Shown here: piece by piece, positions 6,730 to 14,233 of the stretch | How the letters are laid out: each line of letters opens with the position of its first letter | How positions within the stretch are numbered: the first letter of the stretch is position 1 | Origin: BP-133 sp040756995 | GTDB lineage: Bacteria > Actinomycetota > Acidimicrobiia > IMCC26256 > BP-133 | Direction: 5' to 3' | DNA: 16,931 nt | Assembly (NCBI GenBank): GCA_040756995.1 | Contig: JBFLYK010000087.1 | Coordinates: 1-16,931 of the forward strand | Translations under genes and position numbers: made by a program | The notes under the pieces: model-generated | What the model was told of the DNA's origin: nothing | Seen by the model: the letters and a program-made list of their open reading frames with translations, nothing else | The model's database searches: none

Positions 6730-8840
6730 CGACCACCACCCTCCTCTGCGGCTTTCACCACAACCGCCTCCGTCTCGCGACCGTTGCCTCGCGCCTGATG
6801 CGCTCCCCGCCCTACCTCCACTGTGTAGGACCGCCGGATTCGCGGCGTGTCCCCATTGGATTGACGAGCCGGCCCGCTGTCGGGACCAGCCGATGCGATC
6901 GCCTGAATAGTGGTCGTCACCATCGGCACAGGGACGTTCGATGCCTTCCTCGCCTGGTAGGCCGAACTGATCACCGCCCGCCACCCGCCCTCGGTGGCGG
7001 CGAGCAGCGCGATCCCGGCCAGACCCAGGATGAGGTACTGCCAGTCACCCTGAACCAGCGGAAGGCGATCGAACACTTCGGGCGCGAAGGCGAACGCCAC
7101 CCCGACCATGACCGCGCCGACGTAGGACTCCGTTCCCCCGAGCACGAGCATCAAGAGGAATGTCAACGAGATGAACTGTGAGAAATCCTGAGTCGTCGCC
7201 GCTGACTGGAGTCCGAGGAGCAGGTACCCGGCCACGGTCGCCACGGCCCCGCTGAACATGAAGGCTGCGACTCGCAGCCGGTCCACCTGCAAGCCGTTGG
7301 CGACCGCCGCGTGCTCGGCGTCGCGTTGGGTGCGCAGCGCCAAGCCGGACGGGCTCTTCGCCAAGTTTCGCACGAGGCCCACGACCACGACCGTGATCAG
7401 GGCGAGGACCAGCGCGAATCGCGTGTCCTCCGCCAAGCTGATCCCGAACAAGTGGGGCCGACCCAGCGTGGCCGTGGCACCGCCGGAGAGGCCGCCCTCG
7501 CCCGACGAGGCGAGCCATGTCCACCGGAAGACGACCCGGTCGGCGACGAGGCCGAAGGTCCAGGTGGCGATGGCCAGGTAGAGCCCTCGAATCCGCAGCG
7601 CCGGCACGCTGATCACTAAGGCGACGCCCGTGCCGAGCAGGGCCAGGGCCGGAATCGTGGGCCAGAATCCCCAGCCGAGTTTCACGGCCAGGTAGTGACC
7701 GAAGAAGCCGCCCACGCCCATGAAACTCGCCTGCGCCAGCGATACCTGCCCTGATAGGCCGGTCACGACGACGAGGCTGAGCACAACGAGGCCCGTCACG
7801 AGTCCCCGGCCCACGAGGAACGCTCGATAGTTCCCGGTGCTCAGTGGCCCGAGGACCACGACGACGGCGCCCACGCCAACGAGCCACCGGCCCCGGTAAC
7901 CGAACTTCCGTGCCGTCTGTCCGACTCTGGCAGTTCCGGCAGCCGGCGGCGCGATGTCGCTAGTCTCCAGGGATCCGAAGCGGCGCAGCAGCCCGGTGGA
8001 CTGCCCGAGCAGCAAGGCCATGACCACGAAGAACGGCAAGAGTTCGCGCAGCTGCGGCAGGCCTGGTGCGTAGCCCTGCAGCATCGATTCACCGATCCCA
8101 ATGACAAGGCCACCGCCGACAGCGAGCGGAAGGCTCGTAAGCCCTCCCACCAGCGCCGCGGCCAACACCCGGACGAGGAGCAAATTCAGGTTTACGAGGT
8201 CGGCGAGGACGAACGGCCCGATCAGCGCACCGGCTGTCACGGCCATCACGCCGCCCAACGCCCATGCCACCGCGTCCACTCGGAGCAGCGGAACACCGGC
8301 GATCCGCGCTGACTCCCGGGAGTCAGCCACCGCCCGCATCACGGTCCCCAGGCGCGACCGGCGAAGAAACACCGCCAGAAGCACTGCGGCCGCCGCCGCG
8401 AACACAATGACGCCCGCCTGCTGTTTGGAGGCCGCCACTCCTCCGATCTCCACGACCTCAAGCGAGAAGAGCGCCGGGACGATCCGCTGCGTGTTCGTCA
8501 GGACGATGAGGAGCACGCTCTGGACGACGAGCATCCACAGGATCGTGGCCAGCGTCCGGGCCAACGGCGTCGCCCGAGCCAGCGGATAGCCCACGACCGC
8601 ATAGGTGGCGAGCCCACTCACCACGCCGATGCCGAGGAGGATCACCAACGCCGCTCCCGCCGGCAGACCCCAGTCAGTCACCAGGATGGCGTAGCTGAAC
8701 GCCCCGACGGTCGCCATCATCCCGTGCGAAAAGTTGAGGGTGCGGGTCGACCGGTAGATCAAGACGAGACCGAGCGCCATCAAGCCATAGAGGGATCCGG
8801 TCGCGGTGCCGGCCACCAGGAGCTGGGCGAAGCGTGTCAT
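6726..8840 (-). CDS. Fused LivH-LivM permease of a branched-chain-amino-acid-type ABC importer
   Basis: At 704 residues this is two permeases in one chain. Residues 1-~285 are LivH-like: GSLYGLMALGLVLIYRSTRT and NFSHGMM, EAA-type loop MRAVADSRESARIAGVPLLR (168-187) and VGGLTSLPLAVGGGLVIGIG. After a polar linker (~286-312), residues ~315-625 are LivM-like: GLSGQVSLAQASFMGVGGFF, RIRGLYLAIATWTFGLVADR, EAA-type loop LRTQRDAEHAAVANGL (502-517) and LMLVLGGTESYVGAV. The last ~75 residues (from about 630) are polar and not part of either family. The ATG overlaps the LivF stop as ATGA with no clear ribosome binding site, implying coupling. The membrane pore is built from both halves and powered by the LivG/LivF-like ATPases. 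Cargo of this family extends beyond amino acids to aromatic acids, amides and urea. Confidence 0.93.
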   Translation of the reverse strand: MTRFAQLLVAGTATGSLYGLMALGLVLIYRSTRTLNFSHGMMATVGAFSYAILVTDWGLPAGAALVILLGIGVVSGLATYAVVGYPLARATPLARTLATILWMLVVQSVLLIVLTNTQRIVPALFSLEVVEIGGVAASKQQAGVIVFAAAAAVLLAVFLRRSRLGTVMRAVADSRESARIAGVPLLRVDAVAWALGGVMAVTAGALIGPFVLADLVNLNLLLVRVLAAALVGGLTSLPLAVGGGLVIGIGESMLQGYAPGLPQLRELLPFFVVMALLLGQSTGLLRRFGSLETSDIAPPAAGTARVGQTARKFGYRGRWLVGVGAVVVVLGPLSTGNYRAFLVGRGLVTGLVVLSLVVVTGLSGQVSLAQASFMGVGGFFGHYLAVKLGWGFWPTIPALALLGTGVALVISVPALRIRGLYLAIATWTFGLVADRVVFRWTWLASSGEGGLSGGATATLGRPHLFGISLAEDTRFALVLALITVVVVGLVRNLAKSPSGLALRTQRDAEHAAVANGLQVDRLRVAAFMFSGAVATVAGYLLLGLQSAATTQDFSQFISLTFLLMLVLGGTESYVGAVMVGVAFAFAPEVFDRLPLVQGDWQYLILGLAGIALLAATEGGWRAVISSAYQARKASNVPVPMVTTTIQAIASAGPDSGPARQSNGDTPRIRRSYTVEVGRGAHQARGNGRETEAVVVKAAEEGGGR

Positions 8841-9784
8841 GGCTGCCGCCGCCGGCGGCGGACGTCATCCCCGCTCTGCGGGTGCCCCGAGCTCCGTCGG
8901 TGCCGCCCGGCCAACCCTGCCGGGAGCCCGTAATCACGCCGCCCGGCCCGTCCGGAGCGTCTCGACTCCGAGAGTCGGGAGCGTGGGCCAGTGCCCGTTC
9001 CACCCGCCGACACCTGCGAGTTGGCGGAAGGCCGTGGTGATCCGGAGCTGTGCATGCCGAGGTAGGAGGACCGCACCAGGTCGTCGCTGGCCAGTTCTGC
9101 TGCCGTCCCGTCGAGCACGACCCGGCCGGTCTCGAGAACATAGGCTCGTCCGGCGACGTTCAAAGCCGTCGTGACGTGCTGTTCCACAACCAAGAGCGAC
9201 GTGCCGTGGTCCCGGACGGCCTCGATGAGCCGTCCATACAACTCGTCGATCACGATCGGTGCCAGACCAGTCGAGAGCTCGTCCACGAGCAAGAGGCGCG
9301 GCCTGGCGACGAGGGCGCGTCCCAGGGCGAGCATCTGTTGCTCCCCGCCGCTCAACGTCCCGGCAGGCTGGCGGCGTCGCTCAGCGAGCTTCGGGAAGTA
9401 CTCGAAGACGAGCTCTCGGCCCGACGCATGATCGGCCTGTCGCCCGTTCCCTTCCCCAACGAGAAGGTGCTCCTCAACCGATAGGGCCGGGAAGAGGCCG
9501 CGCCCCTCGGGGACGAGCGCGCAACCCGAGACGGTCATGCGTCGTGGCCCGGCCCCGGTCATGTCGGCGCCGTCAACGGTCACCCGACCGTGGCGGGGCC
9601 TGATCACCCCGTAGACCGCCTTCAGGGTCGTGGACTTCCCCGCCCCGTTTGCTCCGAGGATCGCCACGATCTCACCAGGCTGAACCCGGAGCGACACGTC
9701 GCGAATGGCCAGGGCCGCCCCGTAGCCGGCGGTCAGCGCCTGTACCTCAAGCACCGGCGCCCACCGCTCGACCGAGGTACGCAC
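8837..9784 (-). CDS. livF: LivF-like ATP-binding protein with C-terminal extension
   Basis: An ABC ATPase with Walker A GANGAGKST (44-52), VPEGRGLF (91-98) characteristic of LivF, signature LSGGEQQ (144-150), Walker B LLLVDE (164-169) with the LivF-type LSTGLAP after it, and H-loop histidine 203. The conserved domain ends at SSYLGMH (about 239-245). LivF proteins normally stop here, near 235-240 residues, but this one continues for about 70 Ser/Gly/Arg-rich residues ending RRRRQP. The GTG at 9784 is used here and overlaps livG by 38 bases. A GTG at 9754 (giving VLEVQALTAGYG, the usual LivF start) is an equally sensible alternative. It partners the LivG-like ATPase on the fused permease. Confidence 0.9.
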   Translation of the reverse strand: MRTSVERWAPVLEVQALTAGYGAALAIRDVSLRVQPGEIVAILGANGAGKSTTLKAVYGVIRPRHGRVTVDGADMTGAGPRRMTVSGCALVPEGRGLFPALSVEEHLLVGEGNGRQADHASGRELVFEYFPKLAERRRQPAGTLSGGEQQMLALGRALVARPRLLLVDELSTGLAPIVIDELYGRLIEAVRDHGTSLLVVEQHVTTALNVAGRAYVLETGRVVLDGTAAELASDDLVRSSYLGMHSSGSPRPSANSQVSAGGTGTGPRSRLSESRRSGRAGRRDYGLPAGLAGRHRRSSGHPQSGDDVRRRRRQP

Positions 9785-10559
9785 GAATGACCACCGGATC
9801 CTCAGCGATAGATCTCGGCGGCCCTTGCGCGATCAGATGACCGAAGTCCAGAACGTACGTCCAGTCACACAACCGCCCGACCATCTCCATGTCGTGCTCG
9901 ATGAGAAGGACCGATACTCCGGGCTCGGCCACACCGGCCACGAGCTCCGCCATATGGTGGCGCTCATCGGTATGCAGGCCACCGAACGGTTCGTCCAAGA
10001 GAAGCAACCGCGGCTCGCCGCAAAGAGCGCGAGCCAACTCCACGAAGCGCTGCTGCGCCAGTGACAGCGACGCGACCGGCGATTCGGGGTCGATCCGGGA
10101 GTCGACCAGCCGCAGGGCCTCACGGGCTGCCTCCAAGGCCAGGCGGCGGCGCCGGTTGAGCGATGGCGGGACGAGGAGGTCCCGGGTGAAACGCGGTGCC
10201 TGTCTCGCGAAGAACCCGACGGCCACGTTCTCGAGTGCGCTGACGGCGGGTAGGAGTTGGGACGTCTGGAACGTCCGGGCAAGGCCGGCCCGGGCCCGCT
10301 GCCACGGCGGACGGCCCAGCAGATCGGCTCCGTCGAGGGTGGCCGTGCCGCGGGTGGGGCTGACGAGCCCCGACAGTACGTTGAACAGCGAACTCTTCCC
10401 GGCGCCGTTCGGGCCGATGATCCCGACGATGCGATCCGGATGGGCCGTGAGGCTCACGTCAGACAGCGCGACGATCCCACCGAAGGCGAGTGTCACGGAG
10501 CACACGTCCAAGACCGGCATCCGCTCCGCCGCCACGTTCTGCTCGACCTGCACCATCAC
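9747..10559 (-). CDS. livG: LivG-like ATP-binding protein with an atypical signature motif
   Basis: A 270-residue ABC ATPase. It has Walker A GPNGAGKSS (49-57), Q-loop RTFQTSQLLP (95-104), Walker B LLLLDEPFGGLH (185-196) and H-loop IEHDMEMV (220-227), all typical of LivG. The ABC signature, normally LSGGQ or LSYGQQR in LivG, reads LSLAQQR (165-171). The usually invariant glycine is therefore alanine, while the rest of the helix (FVELARAL) is intact. The start is the GTG at 10559 or the ATG directly after it; GAGG lies about 5 bases upstream. The gene begins seven bases after the binding-protein stop. It couples ATP hydrolysis to import through the LivHM-like permease. Confidence 0.92.
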   Translation of the reverse strand: MMVQVEQNVAAERMPVLDVCSVTLAFGGIVALSDVSLTAHPDRIVGIIGPNGAGKSSLFNVLSGLVSPTRGTATLDGADLLGRPPWQRARAGLARTFQTSQLLPAVSALENVAVGFFARQAPRFTRDLLVPPSLNRRRRLALEAAREALRLVDSRIDPESPVASLSLAQQRFVELARALCGEPRLLLLDEPFGGLHTDERHHMAELVAGVAEPGVSVLLIEHDMEMVGRLCDWTYVLDFGHLIAQGPPRSIAEDPVVIRAYLGRAVGAGA

Positions 10560-10566
10560 CGCCGCC

Positions 10567-12159
10567 TCAGTACCGGTTGGTGTACTGATCCTGGATGGTG
10601 CCCGTGACCGGCTTCCACCCGTGGCTCTTTGGATCGAATTCGGTGATCAACCCTTGTGTATAGGCGGGCTTGGTGTGCGTCGGCTCCCACCGCACGCCGG
10701 GCGAGAGGCCCCCCGTCGTGAATTCGCGCCCCGAGTTGAGAATGTCCATGAACGAAGCACGCGACAACCGGGGCCCGACGAGCTCCAGTCCCTGCTCCAT
10801 GATCTGAGAGGCGGCATAGGATTGCCGCGTCGGCACATCGATCGAGCGCCAGTCCGTGTTCGGGTAGTAGCCGGTCATGATCGTGAAGAAGCGGTCACCG
10901 GCCGGGGTACCGCGTTCCGGCGGGCGGAGGAGCGTCACGCACCGGTAGGGAAGGACGAACTCCCCCACTCCGTCGGGAACGAGCGCCGCTTCGCCGGTAA
11001 TCGGGTTGAGAATGGGAGGGTCATAGTTGACCCGCTGGGCGGCGAGGTACCACTTGAGAACACCGTCGGGCATGAGGTTCAAGAACACGACATCCGGGTT
11101 TGCAGCCCGGGTGTTGACGACCGCAGCCGTGTAGTCGGTCTCGTCCAGCGCCGTGCGCTGTTCGCTCACCAACTGACCACCGTTGTCCTCCAAGGCGTGG
11201 CGGAACTCCGCTCCGCCCTTCACCCACTCCGGCGCGCTGTGGGTGACCAAACCGACCCGCTTCCCCATGTTGGCCGGTATCCACTGGCCGGCGATGTGGT
11301 TGGTCGTGATGATGGCCGGCGGCATGTTCACGAAGATGTAGGGCTGACCGAACTCGCTCGTGAAGATCCCGGTGCAGTAGGTGGGTACCTTCTTCTGGTT
11401 CACGTACTCACCGATGATCGAACACGTGAAGGGCGAGATAGTCAGGTCGAGCAGGAAGACCTTGTCCTGCTCCACGAACCGGCGTACGGCAGCGGCACCT
11501 TTCCCGGCATTCGTGAACTCGTCATCGGCCAGGATGACCTGGAACTTCCGACCATGCACGCCGCCGTTTGCATTCAGGAACCGGAAGTAAGCCTGGATGG
11601 CCTGGCACGGCTGCCGCTCGAGGTCGGCGAACGGCCCCGTGAGGGCGCAGGTCACCCCGACTTTCAGCGTCGTCTCGGTGAATCCCTCCTCCGGATTCGA
11701 GTTGTTCGCCACCGGAACGGGATGCGCAGGGTTCGGCGAGGCCTGCGGGCCGGCGCTTCCGCCTGCAGATCCTCTCTCGGGGGACGGTGCGTTGGCCCCG
11801 CCAGAGCCGGACCCCGTGGGGTCGGCCTTGGCCTTCGGGCCTGAAGGCGCCTGCCGGGCGGTCGAAGCGGCAGCCGCCTGTGTCTTACCGGCCGAGGTTG
11901 TCGCCGACCCCTCCACAAGCGGACCGTTAGCGGCCGGCGTTTCCGGCTGCGCCGCCCCGTCCGGCAGGACTTCCCCTGCAGGCACCGCCGGCGACTCGCC
12001 GGCGGGAGCGGGCGACTCGCCAGCGAGACTGGCATCCGCCGCCCCGGGCGCCCTCTGCTGCCGGGCTTCCACTTCCCCCCTGACGTTGGAACCGCAACCT
12101 ACCGTTACCAGCGCGCAGGCCGACAGCGCTGCGAACCAGCGCAAGGTGCTCCGCTTCAT
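10567..12159 (-). CDS. Substrate-binding lipoprotein of a Liv-type ABC importer, with long linker
   Basis: The 530-residue protein has a lipoprotein signal: MKRSTLRWFAALSACALVTV then Gly-Cys, with the lipidated cysteine at 22. Residues ~25-155 form a long Ala/Pro/Ser/Gly-rich linker that includes a duplicated AGESPAP-like heptad. The binding domain (about 160-530) has the periplasmic-binding-protein-6 pattern: LKVGVTCALTGPFADLERQP, FRFLNANGGVHGRKFQVILA, then DDEF and VRRFVEQDKVFLL. Cysteines 171/185 and 246/262 are spaced like two disulfides. The ligand cannot be read from sequence. AGGGGGGC just before the ATG serves as ribosome binding site. It follows the diiron genes by 126 bases and heads the transporter genes, so an internal promoter is possible but none is convincing. 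Confidence 0.92.
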   Translation of the reverse strand: MKRSTLRWFAALSACALVTVGCGSNVRGEVEARQQRAPGAADASLAGESPAPAGESPAVPAGEVLPDGAAQPETPAANGPLVEGSATTSAGKTQAAAASTARQAPSGPKAKADPTGSGSGGANAPSPERGSAGGSAGPQASPNPAHPVPVANNSNPEEGFTETTLKVGVTCALTGPFADLERQPCQAIQAYFRFLNANGGVHGRKFQVILADDEFTNAGKGAAAVRRFVEQDKVFLLDLTISPFTCSIIGEYVNQKKVPTYCTGIFTSEFGQPYIFVNMPPAIITTNHIAGQWIPANMGKRVGLVTHSAPEWVKGGAEFRHALEDNGGQLVSEQRTALDETDYTAAVVNTRAANPDVVFLNLMPDGVLKWYLAAQRVNYDPPILNPITGEAALVPDGVGEFVLPYRCVTLLRPPERGTPAGDRFFTIMTGYYPNTDWRSIDVPTRQSYAASQIMEQGLELVGPRLSRASFMDILNSGREFTTGGLSPGVRWEPTHTKPAYTQGLITEFDPKSHGWKPVTGTIQDQYTNRY

Positions 12160-12285
12160 ATCGCCCCCCTGTTACACCGCTCACGAACGTCCCGATCTCG
12201 CCTCCGGTCGGGACCGCCGCCCAGACATGCTCCGGAGTCCGTCGGGCAACGGCCCGCCCGGTCCAGCGCTAGCTAACCCGTTGTC

Positions 12286-13155
12286 CTAGACAGGCACGGG
12301 AGCCATGCCACGGTTGCCCGGCAGGACTTCCTCCGGCAGTGGCTTCTCGGGGGCGGCCACACCGAGTCGGTCCTCATACACGTGCCGGCGAAGCTCGGTA
12401 TACCGATCCCCGATGCCTTCCCAACTCACCCCGACCGCCCGGAGTGCGTCTCCCCACTTCCCCAGCTGCCCCGAATAGTACAGGCCCTCGAGCTCGAGCT
12501 CCTCGATCTTCGCAGCCAGTTCCAGGCGGGCGTCGTCGTCGGGAGCGTCGTCCAACATGCGCCGCAGGATGTCCGTGAACGTGAACTGGTGCTGGAATTC
12601 CCCGGGAAGCCAGTCTTCAATGGTGAAGCGGACCATCTCCGGCGGGCAGACCTTCCAGGTCATCAGCCCTTCGAAGACGGGCATGCCGTAGGCCTCACCA
12701 CAGATGTGCAGTCCGACGAGGTAACTGAGCCAGTCGCGGGCCAGGAACTTGTGAAATTGCTCCGCCCCCTTGAGCACCCGGGGTGTGAACTCGTCCACAG
12801 GGTCGCGTCCAGTGAGCTTTTCCGCCATGTACCGCCAGAACCGGAGGTGCCCGCTCTCCACCGCGACGTGCTCAGTCATGGCCATCCGGTCCTCATAGGT
12901 GGGCTCCGGGAAGTTGGCGATAGCCGTGGAGGTCGGGACGCACAGTCCATGCAACTCGATATGAGCGAGAAACGACAAGTTGACGTACCAGGCGTCGATC
13001 TCCTCTGAGGTCTCGGGGGGCCGGGCCGTCTCGGCCATCCGCAGCGCGGCTTGATACGCGCTGCGGACGAAGGGATCCCGATCCAGGAAGATGCGCTGGG
13101 TTTCCCACCGCTCTCCGAATCGCTTCCGCTCGGCGTCTATACGATCAACGAACAC
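12286..13155 (-). CDS. Ferritin-like diiron protein (putative oxygenase component)
   Basis: The 289-residue protein is mostly helical. It shows the ligand order of diiron carboxylate proteins: Glu67 in AHIELHG, E100-S-G-H103 in HVAVESGHLRFW, Glu154 in HICGEAYGMP and E186-F-Q-H189 in LPGEFQHQFTF. The spacing (about 33, 51 and 32 residues between ligands) suits a four-helix bundle. I cannot assign it to a named family; it is not obviously PaaC or a monooxygenase beta subunit, which usually lack a complete ligand set. No signal peptide is visible. The start is a GTG with GAGGAGG five bases upstream. It is the last of four closely spaced genes (15-36 base gaps) with a PaaA-like and a monooxygenase-hydroxylase-like protein, so oxidation of a common substrate is inferred. 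Confidence 0.75.
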   Translation of the reverse strand: MFVDRIDAERKRFGERWETQRIFLDRDPFVRSAYQAALRMAETARPPETSEEIDAWYVNLSFLAHIELHGLCVPTSTAIANFPEPTYEDRMAMTEHVAVESGHLRFWRYMAEKLTGRDPVDEFTPRVLKGAEQFHKFLARDWLSYLVGLHICGEAYGMPVFEGLMTWKVCPPEMVRFTIEDWLPGEFQHQFTFTDILRRMLDDAPDDDARLELAAKIEELELEGLYYSGQLGKWGDALRAVGVSWEGIGDRYTELRRHVYEDRLGVAAPEKPLPEEVLPGNRGMAPVPV

Positions 13156-13170
13156 GCACGCCTCCTCTGA

Positions 13171-13386
13171 TCACACTTCTCTCGGCCGGACTGAGATCAG
13201 GTCGAGGCCGCGTTCCCAATCGCGAAGGCAGCCCCGGACCAGCAATCCGTCGGTCACCATGTCCCGCAGGAGCCCCGACACGGCCTCAGGCTCTCCGAAT
13301 TCCTCGATCGGCTCGCCCAGGCACCGCAACAGCGCGGCGTCGAGCGAAACCACGAACTCCTGCGCAGTGCTGGCTTCTTGCGCCAT
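13171..13386 (-). CDS. Small protein of unknown function in the diiron gene cluster
   Basis: The 71-residue product starts MAQEASTAQEFVVSLDAALL, continues with EPIEEFGEPEAVSGLLRDMV and ends DLISVRPREV. It appears to be a short, soluble, mixed helix/strand protein. The ATG at 13386 has GAGGTGA six bases upstream, a good ribosome binding site. It lies 28 bases after the PaaA-like gene and 15 bases before the next diiron gene, so it is very likely co-transcribed. In other diiron oxygenase operons this position often holds a small effector or coupling protein (PaaB, MmoB/TmoD type), but I see no recognisable similarity to those. Confidence 0.65.
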   Translation of the reverse strand: MAQEASTAQEFVVSLDAALLRCLGEPIEEFGEPEAVSGLLRDMVTDGLLVRGCLRDWERGLDLISVRPREV

Positions 13387-13414
13387 CTCAGCTCACCTCG
13401 CCTGTCGTAGCCGG

Positions 13415-14197
13415 TTATCGAACCATCCGGTTGTGGTCCGACGGGGGAACATCGAACCCCAGCTTCTCCACGACCGGCGTCATCTTGGTGATGTACATCT
13501 CCCGCAACTGCTGATTCGAGTGCTGCTTGATGCCCCACTCGATGTAGCGCCACTGGCGCTTCGTGTCCGACCGCCCGAAGCCGTCGAGCGCGACCGGCCA
13601 CCACTTGTCGTAGAGGCGGACCCGGAGGTCCTCGCCGCGCCCGAGTTCGAGCAGCCGGTTCACCATCTGGTACCCAAGCCGGAAATGGCCCTGTTCGTCG
13701 CGAGCGATCCTGGCACCAGCCCGAGCCAGCGGGCCGTAGGTCGCATGACGCCAGTCACCGCAGGCAAAATGCCCGATGATGTCGGTGAGGAAATGGGCCA
13801 GTGCAAGATCCACCCAGTCCTCGAGGGACTGGTTGGCGAAGCTGATGCCGAGGTCCGCATCTTCCGGGAAGTCGGCCTTCGTGATGTTGAACCCCAAGTC
13901 GGCGAGCAGCTTGATCGAGATGTAGCCGTGGTTCACCTCGTCAGCGAGAAGCCGATATTCCTTCATCCGGAAGACCCACTCGTCCTCGGGGATCAGTTCG
14001 ACGATCTCCTCTAGACTGAGACCCGACAGCCGGACGCGGTACAGGTTCTGTCCCTCGATGCTGGCCTGCACCTTCAGCTGATGCAGCAGCAACTCCTTGT
14101 ATTCCTCCGGCATGTTCGGGAAGTCGCTGGCTTCGTACGGCTTGTCGAGGTTCAGCTTCCGCTCGATTTCAGGGTTCGCAACCACAGCAACGCTCAT
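13415..14197 (-). CDS. PaaA-family (phenylacetyl-CoA epoxidase subunit A-like) diiron oxygenase
   Basis: The 260-residue protein aligns by eye with PaaA of the phenylacetyl-CoA 1,2-epoxidase: YGPLARAGARIARDEQGHFR (residues 154-173) against YGPYARAMVKICKEESFHQR. The later DKWWPVALDGFG, WGIKQHSNQQLREMYITKMT and PVVEKLGFDVPP match equally well. Diiron ligands visible are Glu48 (ASIEGQN), E87-V-N-H90, an Asp near 139 (HFLTDIIGHF) and E168-Q-G-H171. PaaA itself epoxidises the ring of a CoA thioester, needing PaaC as partner and PaaE as reductase; neither is recognisable here, so the substrate may differ. AAGGAGGT lies nine bases before the ATG, the best ribosome binding site in the operon. It is second of four co-oriented genes. 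It is shorter than E. coli PaaA (about 310 residues), lacking the C-terminal tail. Confidence 0.85.
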   Translation of the reverse strand: MSVAVVANPEIERKLNLDKPYEASDFPNMPEEYKELLLHQLKVQASIEGQNLYRVRLSGLSLEEIVELIPEDEWVFRMKEYRLLADEVNHGYISIKLLADLGFNITKADFPEDADLGISFANQSLEDWVDLALAHFLTDIIGHFACGDWRHATYGPLARAGARIARDEQGHFRLGYQMVNRLLELGRGEDLRVRLYDKWWPVALDGFGRSDTKRQWRYIEWGIKQHSNQQLREMYITKMTPVVEKLGFDVPPSDHNRMVR

Positions 14198-14233
14198 CAG
14201 GACTCGACCTCCTTCTCGGGCACGTTTGTGATC

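Noticed and set aside
6730..6984. N-terminal extension of the NTF2-like protein
   Set aside because: It lies within the permease coding region in another frame, and the fold begins at the GTG at 6729, which overlaps the permease stop.
9889..11844. 651-residue plus-strand open frame
   Set aside because: It is antisense to the LivG-like ATPase and binding lipoprotein. The product is Arg/Ser/Pro-rich without motifs.
13091..14014. 307-residue plus-strand open frame
   Set aside because: It is antisense to the PaaA-like and small-protein genes, both of which have ribosome binding sites and (for PaaA) clear homology.
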